From Hylemonella sp. (lineage in GTDB: Bacteria; Pseudomonadota; Gammaproteobacteria; Burkholderiales; Burkholderiaceae_C), in the NCBI RefSeq assembly GCF_027532185.1, contig NZ_JAPZSV010000003.1, positions 620,001 to 684,000 on the forward strand: a stretch of 64,000 bases of DNA. The letters are read 5' to 3'. The notes beneath the pieces are model-generated. The model was given only the letters and a program-made list of their open reading frames with translations. It ran no database searches and was not told the DNA's origin. Below, one piece after another: positions 55,677 through 63,829 of the stretch (its first letter is position 1; every line of letters begins with the position of its first letter). Position numbers and translations under genes: made by a program.

Positions 55677-56585
55677 ATGCCCGACACCCTGCTCAGCCCG
55701 GCCCAGACCGCGGCCCGCCTGCCCTATCCCGACCTCGCCCGCGAGATCGCCACCCTGCTGGCCGACCCCGCCGTGCAGGTGCCACCCCGTCTGGTCCAGC
55801 CCCTGCCCGGGGGCGGCAGCCTCTTCGTGATGCCCGCGCTTGATGGACGCCTGGCCATCACCAAGCTCATCAGCTACACGCCGGCCAACGCCGGCACGGG
55901 CCGGCCCGCGATCCAGGGCGATGTGGTGGTCTTCGACATCGCCACGGGCGAACGCCGCCTCGTGCTCGACGGCCCCACGGTCACGGCCCGGCGCACGGCA
56001 GCCGTGTCCCTGCTGGCGGCGCAGACGCTGGCGCCGAATCCGCGCGGGCCGCTGCTCATCGTTGGCGCTGGTGTGCAGGGCCGCTCGCACCTGGAGGCCT
56101 TCGCCGCCGGGCTGGGCACAAAAAGCGTCTGGATCGCCTCGCGCAGCGCAGCCAGTGCCCAGGCCCTGGCCGATCACGCGCGCACCCTGGGCCTGCAGGC
56201 CGAAGTGGTCACAGACCCCAACGAGGCCCTGGCCAATTGCCCCCTGGTCGTGACCTGTACCCCGGCCAGCGGCGTGGTGCTGCGTGCCACGCCCCGGCCG
56301 GATACGTTCATCGCCGCCGTCGGCGCCTTCACGCCTCGCATGGTGGAGCTGGCGCCCGAACTCTGCCGCCACATGGCCGATCACGGCACCGTGATCGTCG
56401 ACACCCGCGACGCGGATCACGAGGCCGGCGACCTGCTGCAGGCCGGGCTGCACCTATCGCATTTCGCCACCTTGCAAGATGTGTTGCGCACAAAGAAAAA
56501 CCGGTCGCAAGGACCGGTTCTGTTCAAGAGCTGCGGCTGGGCCGGCTGGGATCTGGCTGCCGCGCGGCTGGCCGTCCCAGCTTGA
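55677..56585 (+). CDS. Ornithine cyclodeaminase / mu-crystallin family protein
   Basis: 302 residues. NAD(P)-binding LLIVGAGVQGRSHLEAF and TRDADHEAGDLLQAG typical of the OCD/mu-crystallin family. Could be an ornithine cyclodeaminase or a delta-1-pyrroline-2-carboxylate reductase; the absence of nearby arginine genes does not settle it. A perfect hairpin AACCGGTC/GACCGGTT (56499-56519) lies within its coding region. Converges on dcd. Confidence 0.88.
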   Translation: MPDTLLSPAQTAARLPYPDLAREIATLLADPAVQVPPRLVQPLPGGGSLFVMPALDGRLAITKLISYTPANAGTGRPAIQGDVVVFDIATGERRLVLDGPTVTARRTAAVSLLAAQTLAPNPRGPLLIVGAGVQGRSHLEAFAAGLGTKSVWIASRSAASAQALADHARTLGLQAEVVTDPNEALANCPLVVTCTPASGVVLRATPRPDTFIAAVGAFTPRMVELAPELCRHMADHGTVIVDTRDADHEAGDLLQAGLHLSHFATLQDVLRTKKNRSQGPVLFKSCGWAGWDLAAARLAVPA

Positions 56586-56734
56586 ACGCCGAGAACGTGC
56601 GAAGAAATCGTAGCGAGCGGCACGAGCGCAAGGCGGACGGAGCGCAGGAACCGGAACGTACTTCAGGTACGTGAGGATTCCGAGCACCGCCCAACGCGGC
56701 GATCGGGTTGCGCAGTAGATTTATTTGCAAGTTC
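56586..56734. repeat. Structured intergenic sequence between converging genes
   Basis: 149 bases with a nested hairpin: GGAA...ACGTAC TTCAG GTACGT...TTCC near 56650-56685. A GAGCACCGCCCAACGCGG tail follows. It looks like an intergenic repeat known to me from Burkholderiales, unverified. Minus-strand open frames across it are short and not convincing. Confidence 0.4.
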
Positions 56735-57304
56735 TCAGGTCTTCGGCAGCGTCACCCCATGCTGCCCCTGGTACTTGCCACCGCGATCCTTGTAGCTGGT
56801 CTCGCAGACCTCGTCGCTCTCGAAGAACAGCACCTGGGCGCAGCCTTCACCCGCGTAGATCTTGGCCGGCAGGGGCGTGGTGTTGCTGAACTCCAGCGTC
56901 ACATAGCCTTCCCACTCGGGCTCGAAGGGCGTGACGTTGACGATGATGCCGCAACGCGCATAGGTGCTCTTGCCCAGGCAGATGGTCAGCACGCTGCGCG
57001 GGATGCGGAAGTACTCCACGGTGCGTGCCAGCGCGAAACTGTTGGGCGGGATGATGCAGACGTCGCTCTCGATGTCCACAAAGCTCTTCTCGTCGAAGTT
57101 CTTTGGGTCCACCACGGTGCTGTGGATGTTGGTGAAGACCTTGAACTCGCGTGCGCAGCGAATGTCGTAGCCGTAGCTGCTGGTGCCATAGCTGACGATC
57201 TTGTGGCCGTCAGGGGCATGGCGCACCTGACTCGGCTCGAAGGGCTCGATCATGCCGTGCTGCTCGGCCATGCGGCGGATCCATTTGTCGCTCTTGATGC
57301 TCAT
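56735..57304 (-). CDS. dcd: dCTP deaminase
   Basis: 189 residues. Converts dCTP to dUTP for dTMP synthesis. Family motifs [82 protein letters not shown] with the catalytic Glu in EPEWEG. Standard length. Starts MSIKSDKWI at 57304. Confidence 0.97.
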   Translation of the reverse strand: MSIKSDKWIRRMAEQHGMIEPFEPSQVRHAPDGHKIVSYGTSSYGYDIRCAREFKVFTNIHSTVVDPKNFDEKSFVDIESDVCIIPPNSFALARTVEYFRIPRSVLTICLGKSTYARCGIIVNVTPFEPEWEGYVTLEFSNTTPLPAKIYAGEGCAQVLFFESDEVCETSYKDRGGKYQGQHGVTLPKT

Positions 57305-57349
57305 GGTGTTTTCCTGGGAATCGGGAGATTGTAGGGAGTCGAACAGGCT

Positions 57350-57428
57350 CGCCGCCGCCGGGCCGCTCCCAAGGCGGCGACGGCCCCCTCGGGGGGCAGC
57401 GGCTACACGCAGTGAGCAAGCGTGGGGG
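57350..57428 (+). repeat. Intergenic GC-rich repeat, copy 3
   Basis: Contains GGCCCCCTCGGGGGGCAGC and CGCAGTGAGCAAGCGTGGGGG; matches copies 1 and 2 in layout. Lies between dcd and the end of the LysR gene. Confidence 0.7.
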
Positions 57429-57436
57429 TCAACATC

Positions 57437-58345
57437 TCAGGGGGCCGTGAACAGCTCCACCAGCACCTCACGCAGCCAGCGGTTGGCCGGGTCGGCCTCG
57501 AAGCGGCGGCTCCAGTGCAGCGAGACCGTGAAGTCGCGCAGCGGAAAGGCGGGCTCGATCAGGGTGTAGCCGCCGCCGGCCGCAAAGCCCTGGGCGATGT
57601 TGCGCGGCATGACCACGGCCAGATCGGTGGCGCCCACGATGGCCGGCAGCACCATGAAGTGCTCGGCCGTGAGGCAGATGCGGTCTTCGAGCTTGAGCAG
57701 TTGCAGGATGCGCAGGGTGTCCGAGTGCGTGCGCCCCGCCACGAACTCCAGCTCGTGCAGGGCGTCGAGCAGGGCCTTGTCCTTGCGCCGCTTGGCTGCC
57801 GCGGCGAAGGGGTGGCCGGCGCGCAGCATGACGATGTAGCGGTCGGTGAGCAGCTGCACACGCTGCGTGTCCTTGACCGTGGGCAGAAAGCCGAAGGCGA
57901 AATCGATCTGCCCGCTGTCCAGTGCATCGGCAATGCTGGCCGCGGGCACGGGCAGGGTCTCGATGCGCAGGCCCGGCGCGCGTTCGCGCAGCGCCACCAT
58001 GAGGTCGGGCAGGAAACGCCCTTCCCCGATATCACTCATGTGGATGCGGAAGGTCTTGCTGGTCTGCAGCGGGTCGAACTGCGCGGCCTCGCCCAGGGCC
58101 TGCTCCAGCGTGACCAGGGCGCTGCGCACGGCGGGGGCCAGGCGCTCGGCGCGCGGCGTGGGCTGCACGCCGGCCCCGGCGCGCACGAACAGCGGGTCCT
58201 TGAGCAGCAGGCGCAGGCGGGTGAGGCCCTGGCTCACGGCGGGCTGGGTCAGGTCCAGCAGCTCGGCCGCACGACCCACCTTGCGCACGCGGTAGACGGC
58301 GTCGAACACGCGCAGCAGGTTGAGGTCCAGGTCCTTGATATTCAT
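57437..58345 (-). CDS. LysR-family transcriptional regulator
   Basis: 302 residues. N-terminal helix-turn-helix: LNLLRVFDAVYRVRKVGRAAELLDLTQPAVSQGLTRLRLLL, then a substrate-binding domain. Divergent from the indolepyruvate ferredoxin oxidoreductase gene and likely its regulator. ATG 58345 (MNIKDLDLNLLR) lies six bases from an AATAAT/ATTATT palindrome, so it may also repress itself. No ribosome-binding site is seen before it. Confidence 0.94.
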   Translation of the reverse strand: MNIKDLDLNLLRVFDAVYRVRKVGRAAELLDLTQPAVSQGLTRLRLLLKDPLFVRAGAGVQPTPRAERLAPAVRSALVTLEQALGEAAQFDPLQTSKTFRIHMSDIGEGRFLPDLMVALRERAPGLRIETLPVPAASIADALDSGQIDFAFGFLPTVKDTQRVQLLTDRYIVMLRAGHPFAAAAKRRKDKALLDALHELEFVAGRTHSDTLRILQLLKLEDRICLTAEHFMVLPAIVGATDLAVVMPRNIAQGFAAGGGYTLIEPAFPLRDFTVSLHWSRRFEADPANRWLREVLVELFTAP

Positions 58346-58351
58346 ATTTCT

Positions 58352-58373
58352 AATAATTGATAGTCATATTATT
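58352..58373. promoter_or_regulatory. Candidate LysR operator
   Basis: Inverted AATAAT-N10-ATTATT in the divergent gap, within an AT-rich stretch of a GC-rich genome. The T-N11-A-type dyad is what LysR regulators bind. Position-based inference. Confidence 0.55.
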
Positions 58374-58432
58374 TTATTGATTGATGAGCCAGGTCAAACG
58401 AAACTCGCTGGCTGATCAACGGAGACAAGCAA

Positions 58433-60586
58433 GTGGAAGTTTCATTCAGCCAGGAGATCAAGTCCCTGGCGCTCGGTCAGGGCCAGACCTTTCATGGCGA
58501 AGGCATCCTGGCCATCACCAAGGCGCTGCTGCAGTCGGGCGTGTCCTATGTGGGCGGCTACCAGGGCGCGCCGGTCTCGCACCTGCTCGACGTCATGGTG
58601 CAGGCCAAGGGCTATATGGACGAGCTCGGCGTGCACGTCGAGGCCTGCTCCAACGAAGCCTCGGCCGCGGCCATGCTGGGCGCCTCCATCCACTACCCGC
58701 TGCGCGGCGCCGTGACCTGGAAGTCCATCGTCGGCACCAACGTGGCCGCCGACGCGCTGTCCAACCTGGCTTCGCCGGGGGTCACGGGCGGCGTACTCAT
58801 CGTCGTGGGCGAGGACTACGGCGAGGGCGCCAGCGTGATCCAGGAACGCACCCACGCCTACGCGCTCAAGTCCGGCATGGTGCTGCTCGACCCGCGCCCG
58901 GACCTGCAGTGCATGGTGGACACGGTGGAACACGGCTTCGCGCTTTCCGAAGCCTCCAATATGCCGGCCATACTGGAACTGCGCATCCGCGCCTGCCATG
59001 TGCGCGGCAGCTTCGCGGCCCGCGACAACCGCGCTCCGAAGATTTCCACGCGCGCGCTCATGGAAGAGCCCGCGGCCTTCAACTACGAGCGCCTGGCCCA
59101 CCCGCCCGTGACCTTCCGCCACGAGAAGCTCAAGATCGAGCAGCGCCTGCCGGCCGCACGCGCCTACATCCGCGAGCACAAGCTCAACGAACTCTTTGCC
59201 GGCAAGCACAGCGATCTGGGCATCGTGGTGCAGGGCGGCCTGTACAACACCCTGATCCGCACCCTGCAGCAGTTCGGCCTGGCCGACGCCTTTGGCCAGA
59301 CCGATATCCCGCTGCTGGTGCTCAACGTCACCTACCCGCTGGTGCCCGAGGAGCTCACCGAGTTCTGCCTCGGCAAGCGCGCGGTGCTCATGGTGGAAGA
59401 AGGCCAGCCCGAGTACATCGAGCAGGAGCTGGCCACGATGCTGCGCCGCGCCGACATCCAGACGCCGCTGCACGGCAAGGACATGCTGTCGGCGGCCGGC
59501 GAGTACTCGGCCGAGGTCATGGCCGGCGGCCTGGAGAAGTTTCTGCGCCAGTACCGCAGTGAGCTGCTGAGCGCTTCCGTACCCGAGTGGCTCAACGACA
59601 ACCGCGAACGCCGCACCACCATCGCCAAGGAACTGGGTTCGCCTCTGCCGGCCCGCCCGCCGGGCATGTGCATCGGCTGCCCCGAGCGCCCCGTGTTCTC
59701 CGCGCTCAAGATCGCGCAGCAGCAGGTCGGCGATGTGCACGTGGCTGGCGACATCGGCTGCCACGCACTGGCCACCTTCGAGCCCTTCTCCTTCGGCCAC
59801 TCCATCCTGGGCTACGGCATGTCCCTGGCCAGCCGCGCCGGCGTCTCGCCCATGATGAACCGCCGGGTGCTCTCCGTCATGGGCGACGGCGGCTTCTGGC
59901 ACAACGGCCTGCTGACGGGTGTGCAGAGCGCGCTCTTCAACGGCGACGATGCGGTGCTCTTGATCTTCAAGAACGGCTATACCTCGGCCACCGGTACGCA
60001 GGACATCATCTCGACACCGGGTGACGAGGCCAAGACCAGCGCCAGCGACAAACGCGCCAGCGTGGTCCACACCAACCAGACCATCGAGAGCACGCTCAAG
60101 GGCCTGGGCGTGCAGTGGCTGCGCACCGTGACCACCTACGAGGTGGACACCGTGCGCAAGACCCTGGTCGACGCCTTCACCTCGGACTTCAACGGCCTCA
60201 AGGTCATCATCGCCGAGGGCGAATGCCAGCTTGAACGCCAGCGCCGCATCAAGCCCTGGCTGTCCAGCCTGCTCAAGCAGGGCAAGCGTGTGGAACGCGT
60301 GAAGTACGGCGTGGACGAAGACGTCTGCAATGGCGACCACGCCTGCATCCGCCTCTCGGGCTGCCCCACCTTGACGCTCAAGGACAACCCGGATCCCTTG
60401 AAGGTGGATCCGGTGGCGACGGTGATTGATGGGTGCGTGGGCTGCGGTCTGTGCGGCGCCAATGCGCACGCGGCGACGCTCTGCCCCTCTTTCTACCGTG
60501 CGGAGGTGGTGCAGAACCCGCGTTGGCACGAGCGCCTGCTCGCGGGCCTGCGCCGCTCCGTGGTGCGTGTGCTGCAACCGGCTTGA
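58433..60586 (+). CDS. iorA: Indolepyruvate ferredoxin oxidoreductase, alpha-type subunit
   Basis: 717 residues. Oxidative decarboxylation of arylpyruvates to arylacetyl-CoA with ferredoxin. TPP-dependent core: GYQGAPVSHL, GDGGFWHNG and NGYTSATG (Mg/TPP site). C-terminal 4Fe-4S ferredoxin part has CIRLSGCPTL and CVGCGLCGANAHAATLCPSF. GTG 58433 with GGAG eight bases before. A partner subunit gene follows at 61155, but a large repeat element lies between. The alpha/beta pair, Bug protein and thioesterase suggest a pathway for aromatic amino acids. Confidence 0.94.
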   Translation: MEVSFSQEIKSLALGQGQTFHGEGILAITKALLQSGVSYVGGYQGAPVSHLLDVMVQAKGYMDELGVHVEACSNEASAAAMLGASIHYPLRGAVTWKSIVGTNVAADALSNLASPGVTGGVLIVVGEDYGEGASVIQERTHAYALKSGMVLLDPRPDLQCMVDTVEHGFALSEASNMPAILELRIRACHVRGSFAARDNRAPKISTRALMEEPAAFNYERLAHPPVTFRHEKLKIEQRLPAARAYIREHKLNELFAGKHSDLGIVVQGGLYNTLIRTLQQFGLADAFGQTDIPLLVLNVTYPLVPEELTEFCLGKRAVLMVEEGQPEYIEQELATMLRRADIQTPLHGKDMLSAAGEYSAEVMAGGLEKFLRQYRSELLSASVPEWLNDNRERRTTIAKELGSPLPARPPGMCIGCPERPVFSALKIAQQQVGDVHVAGDIGCHALATFEPFSFGHSILGYGMSLASRAGVSPMMNRRVLSVMGDGGFWHNGLLTGVQSALFNGDDAVLLIFKNGYTSATGTQDIISTPGDEAKTSASDKRASVVHTNQTIESTLKGLGVQWLRTVTTYEVDTVRKTLVDAFTSDFNGLKVIIAEGECQLERQRRIKPWLSSLLKQGKRVERVKYGVDEDVCNGDHACIRLSGCPTLTLKDNPDPLKVDPVATVIDGCVGCGLCGANAHAATLCPSFYRAEVVQNPRWHERLLAGLRRSVVRVLQPA

Positions 60587-60605
60587 GGTTTCTTTTGTTC
60601 CTCAA

Positions 60606-61112
60606 CCTCTCTTTCCCCCCACACTCCCCCCCGCCCCGAGCACGCGCGGTCGCGCGTGCGGGCCGATTCGCCCCCCATGGGTACGCAACGGCGGAGCCGT
60701 TGCTCAGTACCCCCGCCGGGGTAGAGAGGGGGGCCTGGATTTTGTTTCTTCGCGCCGGCTACGCTTCTAAGGCGCGTACTGTCGCCACTGCTTCTTCACT
60801 CGCCGACTGGCAAGCCGACGGTCGTAGAGAACTCGCACCGATCTCCACATCACCACTGGCGGCTGCGCCAGCCAGCAACGAGGCATGTCTCGCTCACAGC
60901 TGGTCGCGCAGCGACCGCTGTCGTTGGCACGCCAACGCCCAACCATTGACTACGACCACAGGCGTGAAATGCTGGTGCCCAAACGGCAGCGGCGACGCCT
61001 CGATCCATAGAAGCCTGTCCAGAAACCAGAAGCCAGATCCAGGCTCCCCTCTCTACCCCGGCGGGGGTAGAGAGGGGCGGGGGGGAGTGTGGGGGGCGAA
61101 ACAAGCGTCGCA
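60606..61112. repeat. Large palindromic intergenic repeat element, copy B
   Basis: Occupies most of the 568-base gap between the two oxidoreductase subunits; no gene seen. Outer arms: CCCCCCACACTCCCCCC at the left and its inverse GGGGGGAGTGTGGGGGG at the right, with a shared CCCCGCCGGGGTAGAGAGGGG hairpin. The left arm holds a 70-base extra insert (60638-60709) that the right lacks. Inner motifs GGTCGTAG/CTACGACC and CATAGAAGC match copy A at 10340. Both copies end GCCTGGATT at one side. Confidence 0.8.
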
Positions 61113-61154
61113 GACCCACAAAGCAGAGCCCCACCAAAAACAGAACCAAAACAC

Positions 61155-62756
61155 ATGACCCAACAACCCATTTCCCTCCTCGTCTGTGCCCTCGGCGGCG
61201 AAGGCGGCGGTGTGCTCACCGAGTGGCTGGTGGAGACTGCGCGCCACGCGGGCTACCCGGTACAGGCTACGTCCATCCCCGGCGTCGCGCAACGCACCGG
61301 CGCCACCACCTACTACCTCGAGTTCTTCCCCGTGCCGCACAACGAGCTCGGCGGCAAGCGCCCGGTGCTGGGCCTCTACCCCGTGCCGGGCCGGCTCGAC
61401 GCCCTGCTCTCCAGCGAGCTGCTGGAAACCGTGCGCCAGATCAGCCTGGGCCATGCCAGCCGAGACCGCACGCTGGTGCTCACCTCTTCGGCGCGCGCGC
61501 TGACGACGATGGAGAAGATGCAGATGGGCGACGGCCGCCGTGATGCGCAGGGGCTGATGCAGCTCGTGGCCGCCCACAGCCGTGCCCACCACATCCTCGA
61601 CATGGCCGAACTCACGCGCCAGGCCGGCACCATCGTCAGCGCGGTGATGCTGGGCAGCATCGCCGCCAGCGGCCTGCTGCCCATGAAGCGCGAGGACTAC
61701 GAACACGTGCTGCAGGACGGCAGCGGCAGCGCCAAGGCCAGCCTGCGCGGCTTCGCGCTGGGCTATGAAGCGGTGCAGGCCCAGCGCACGCAGGCGCAGT
61801 ACATCGAACAGGTGCTCGCGCCCAAGCCGCAGGCCCTTGCACCCGTGGAGCAGGTCCCGGCCCTGGCCGCCGACGTGGCCCAGGGCTTTCCCTCCGTGCT
61901 GCACGAACTGATCGCCCTGGGCCATGCGCGCCTGGTCGAATACCAGGGCGCGTCCTATGCCCGCCTCTACATCGAACGCCTGCAGCGCGTGCTGCAGGCC
62001 GAGCGCACCAGCGACCCGCAGGGCACGCGCGGCTGGGCCGTGACGCGCGAGATGGCGCGCTGGCTCGCCTTGTGGATGGCGTTTGACGACATCGTCCGCG
62101 TGGCCGATCTCAAGAGCCGTGCCAGCCGCTGGCAGCGCGTGATCGGCGAGGTCAAGGCGGGCGAGGCCGACCTGCTCAAGCTCTACGACCACTTCAAACC
62201 CGGCGTGCCCGAGTTCGCGGCCCTGCTGCCGCAAGGCCCGGCCAACCGCCTGCTGGCCTGGGACCGCAAGCGCGTGCTGGCCGGCAAGACGCCCTGGGCG
62301 CTGCCGCTCAAGATCGGTACGCACTCGGTCTTCGGCATGCTCGCGCTGCGCGGTCTGGCCTCCTTGCGCTGGCTGCGCCCGCATGGCAGCCGCTACGCCA
62401 CCGAGCAGCAGCTGATCGAGCAGTGGCTGGTCGCCGTGGTCCAGGGCACCGCGCGCCACTGGGCCACGGGCCACGAGATCGCGCTCTGCGGCCGCCTCAT
62501 CAAAGGCTATGGCAGCACCAACGAGCGCGGCAAGGACAACCTGCTGCATGTGGTGCAGCACCTCGCGCCGGCGACGCATTTCGCTGACGACGCCGCGCGC
62601 GCAGCGGCCATTGCGGCGGCACGCCAAGCCGCACTGGCTGACGACGCCGGGAAAACCCTGGATCAGACTTTGGTACAACACGGCGTACCGGCCCGCCCGG
62701 TCAAGCCGCAGCCCATCCGCTGGGTGCGCAAGCCGCACCTGCAGAAGACCCCTTGA
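61155..62756 (+). CDS. iorB: Indolepyruvate ferredoxin oxidoreductase, beta-type subunit
   Basis: 533 residues. The N-terminal gamma/beta part (ALGGEGGGVLTEWLVETARHAGYPVQATSIPGVAQRTGATTYYLEFFP) is the IorB/pyruvate oxidoreductase-gamma domain; a longer C-terminal extension (after about residue 200) is typical of the larger IorB-like proteins of Betaproteobacteria and lacks Fe-S cysteines. It pairs with the alpha-type subunit. ATG 61155. Confidence 0.9.
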   Translation: MTQQPISLLVCALGGEGGGVLTEWLVETARHAGYPVQATSIPGVAQRTGATTYYLEFFPVPHNELGGKRPVLGLYPVPGRLDALLSSELLETVRQISLGHASRDRTLVLTSSARALTTMEKMQMGDGRRDAQGLMQLVAAHSRAHHILDMAELTRQAGTIVSAVMLGSIAASGLLPMKREDYEHVLQDGSGSAKASLRGFALGYEAVQAQRTQAQYIEQVLAPKPQALAPVEQVPALAADVAQGFPSVLHELIALGHARLVEYQGASYARLYIERLQRVLQAERTSDPQGTRGWAVTREMARWLALWMAFDDIVRVADLKSRASRWQRVIGEVKAGEADLLKLYDHFKPGVPEFAALLPQGPANRLLAWDRKRVLAGKTPWALPLKIGTHSVFGMLALRGLASLRWLRPHGSRYATEQQLIEQWLVAVVQGTARHWATGHEIALCGRLIKGYGSTNERGKDNLLHVVQHLAPATHFADDAARAAAIAAARQAALADDAGKTLDQTLVQHGVPARPVKPQPIRWVRKPHLQKTP

Positions 62757-62779
62757 CCCACAAAGAGAAGGAGACTCCC

Positions 62780-63775
62780 ATGCCATTCAAGATTGCTTCC
62801 CATGTGCTGCGACGCACCGCGCTCGGCGCCCTGGTGGCCGCCGCCGGCCTGCTGCCCATGGCCCAGGCCCAGGCGCAGGCCTACCCGAGCAAGCCCGTCA
62901 AGGTCATCGTGAGCTTCCCGCCCGGTGGCGTGGCCGACGTGCTGGCCCGCCTCGTGGCGGCCCCGCTGCAGGATGCGCTGGGCCAGCCCGTGGTGGTCGA
63001 GAACCGCGCCGGCTCGGGCGGCAACATCGGCGCCGACGCCGTGGCCAAGTCGCCAGCCGACGGCTACACCCTGCTGATGAGCTCGGGCGGCACCGTCTCG
63101 GTGAACCCGCACATCTACCCCAAGATGCCCTTTGATCCGAACAAGGACATCGTGCCCGTGGCCTCGGTCGCGCGCGTGGCCGTCTTCCTGCTGGCCCGCA
63201 ACAACCTGCCGGTCAACAATGCCAAGGAGTTCATCGACTACCTCAAGGCCAACCCGGGCAAGCTGTCCTACGGTTCGCCGGGCAACGGCAGCTCGCCGCA
63301 CCTGGCTGGCGAGATGTTCAAGAGCATGAGCAGCACCTTTGCCGTGCACGTGCCCTACCGCGGCGCCGCCCCGGCCCTCAACGACCTGCTCGCCGGCCAG
63401 ATCGACTACGCCTTCGATCCGGGCATCGGCCTGACGCATGTGCGCGCCGGCCGCCTCAAGCTGCTGGCCGTGGGCAGCCCCAAGCGCTCATCCCTGTTCC
63501 CTGACGTGCCCACGGTGGAGGAAGCCGGCCTCAAGGGCTTTGACGCCGACACCTACTTCGGCTTCTACGCACCGGCCGGCACGCCGGCGGCCGTGGTCAC
63601 GCGCCTGAACACCGAGATCAACAAGATCCTCAGCACCCCGGCCACCAAGGAACGCATCGCCGCCCTCGGCGGTGAGGCCGTGCCCATGAGCCCGCAGGCT
63701 TTCGCGGCCAAGGCGGCCGAGGACTCCAAGCGTTTCGGCAAGCTGATCAAGGAACGCGGCATCACGGGTGATTGA
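62780..63775 (+). CDS. Bug-family tripartite tricarboxylate transporter binding protein
   Basis: 331 residues. Signal peptide to about residue 33 (MAQAQAQA), then YPSKPVKVIVSFPPGGVADVLARL, the Bug signature, and the later VPYRGAAPALNDLLAGQIDYAFD. Binds a carboxylate or amino-acid-like ligand in the periplasm. No TctAB membrane genes are next to it, so it may serve a distant transporter or act as a sensor. AAGGAG ribosome-binding site before ATG 62780. Confidence 0.95.
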   Translation: MPFKIASHVLRRTALGALVAAAGLLPMAQAQAQAYPSKPVKVIVSFPPGGVADVLARLVAAPLQDALGQPVVVENRAGSGGNIGADAVAKSPADGYTLLMSSGGTVSVNPHIYPKMPFDPNKDIVPVASVARVAVFLLARNNLPVNNAKEFIDYLKANPGKLSYGSPGNGSSPHLAGEMFKSMSSTFAVHVPYRGAAPALNDLLAGQIDYAFDPGIGLTHVRAGRLKLLAVGSPKRSSLFPDVPTVEEAGLKGFDADTYFGFYAPAGTPAAVVTRLNTEINKILSTPATKERIAALGGEAVPMSPQAFAAKAAEDSKRFGKLIKERGITGD

Positions 63776-63792
63776 TCCCGTCCGACTGACCA

Positions 63793-63820
63793 GCCCCTGC
63801 GCCCGCGCAGGGGCTTTTTT
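63793..63820 (+). terminator. Rho-independent terminator after the Bug gene
   Basis: 8-bp stem GCCCCTGC/GCAGGGGC (63793-63800, 63807-63814), followed directly by six T. It separates the Bug gene from the thioesterase gene only partly, as the next start is 10 bases behind. Confidence 0.9.
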
Positions 63821-63829
63821 GTGCACCCC

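Noticed and set aside
56499..56519. Perfect hairpin resembling a terminator
   Set aside because: It is inside the coding region of the cyclodeaminase-like gene and lacks a T-run; kept only as a remark there.
56524..56730. Short minus-strand frames (68-77 residues) over the structured sequence
   Set aside because: They lie across a hairpin-rich repeat and show no protein-like features.
58442..60577. 711-residue minus-strand open frame
   Set aside because: Antisense to the indolepyruvate oxidoreductase alpha gene; composition is that of a shadow frame.
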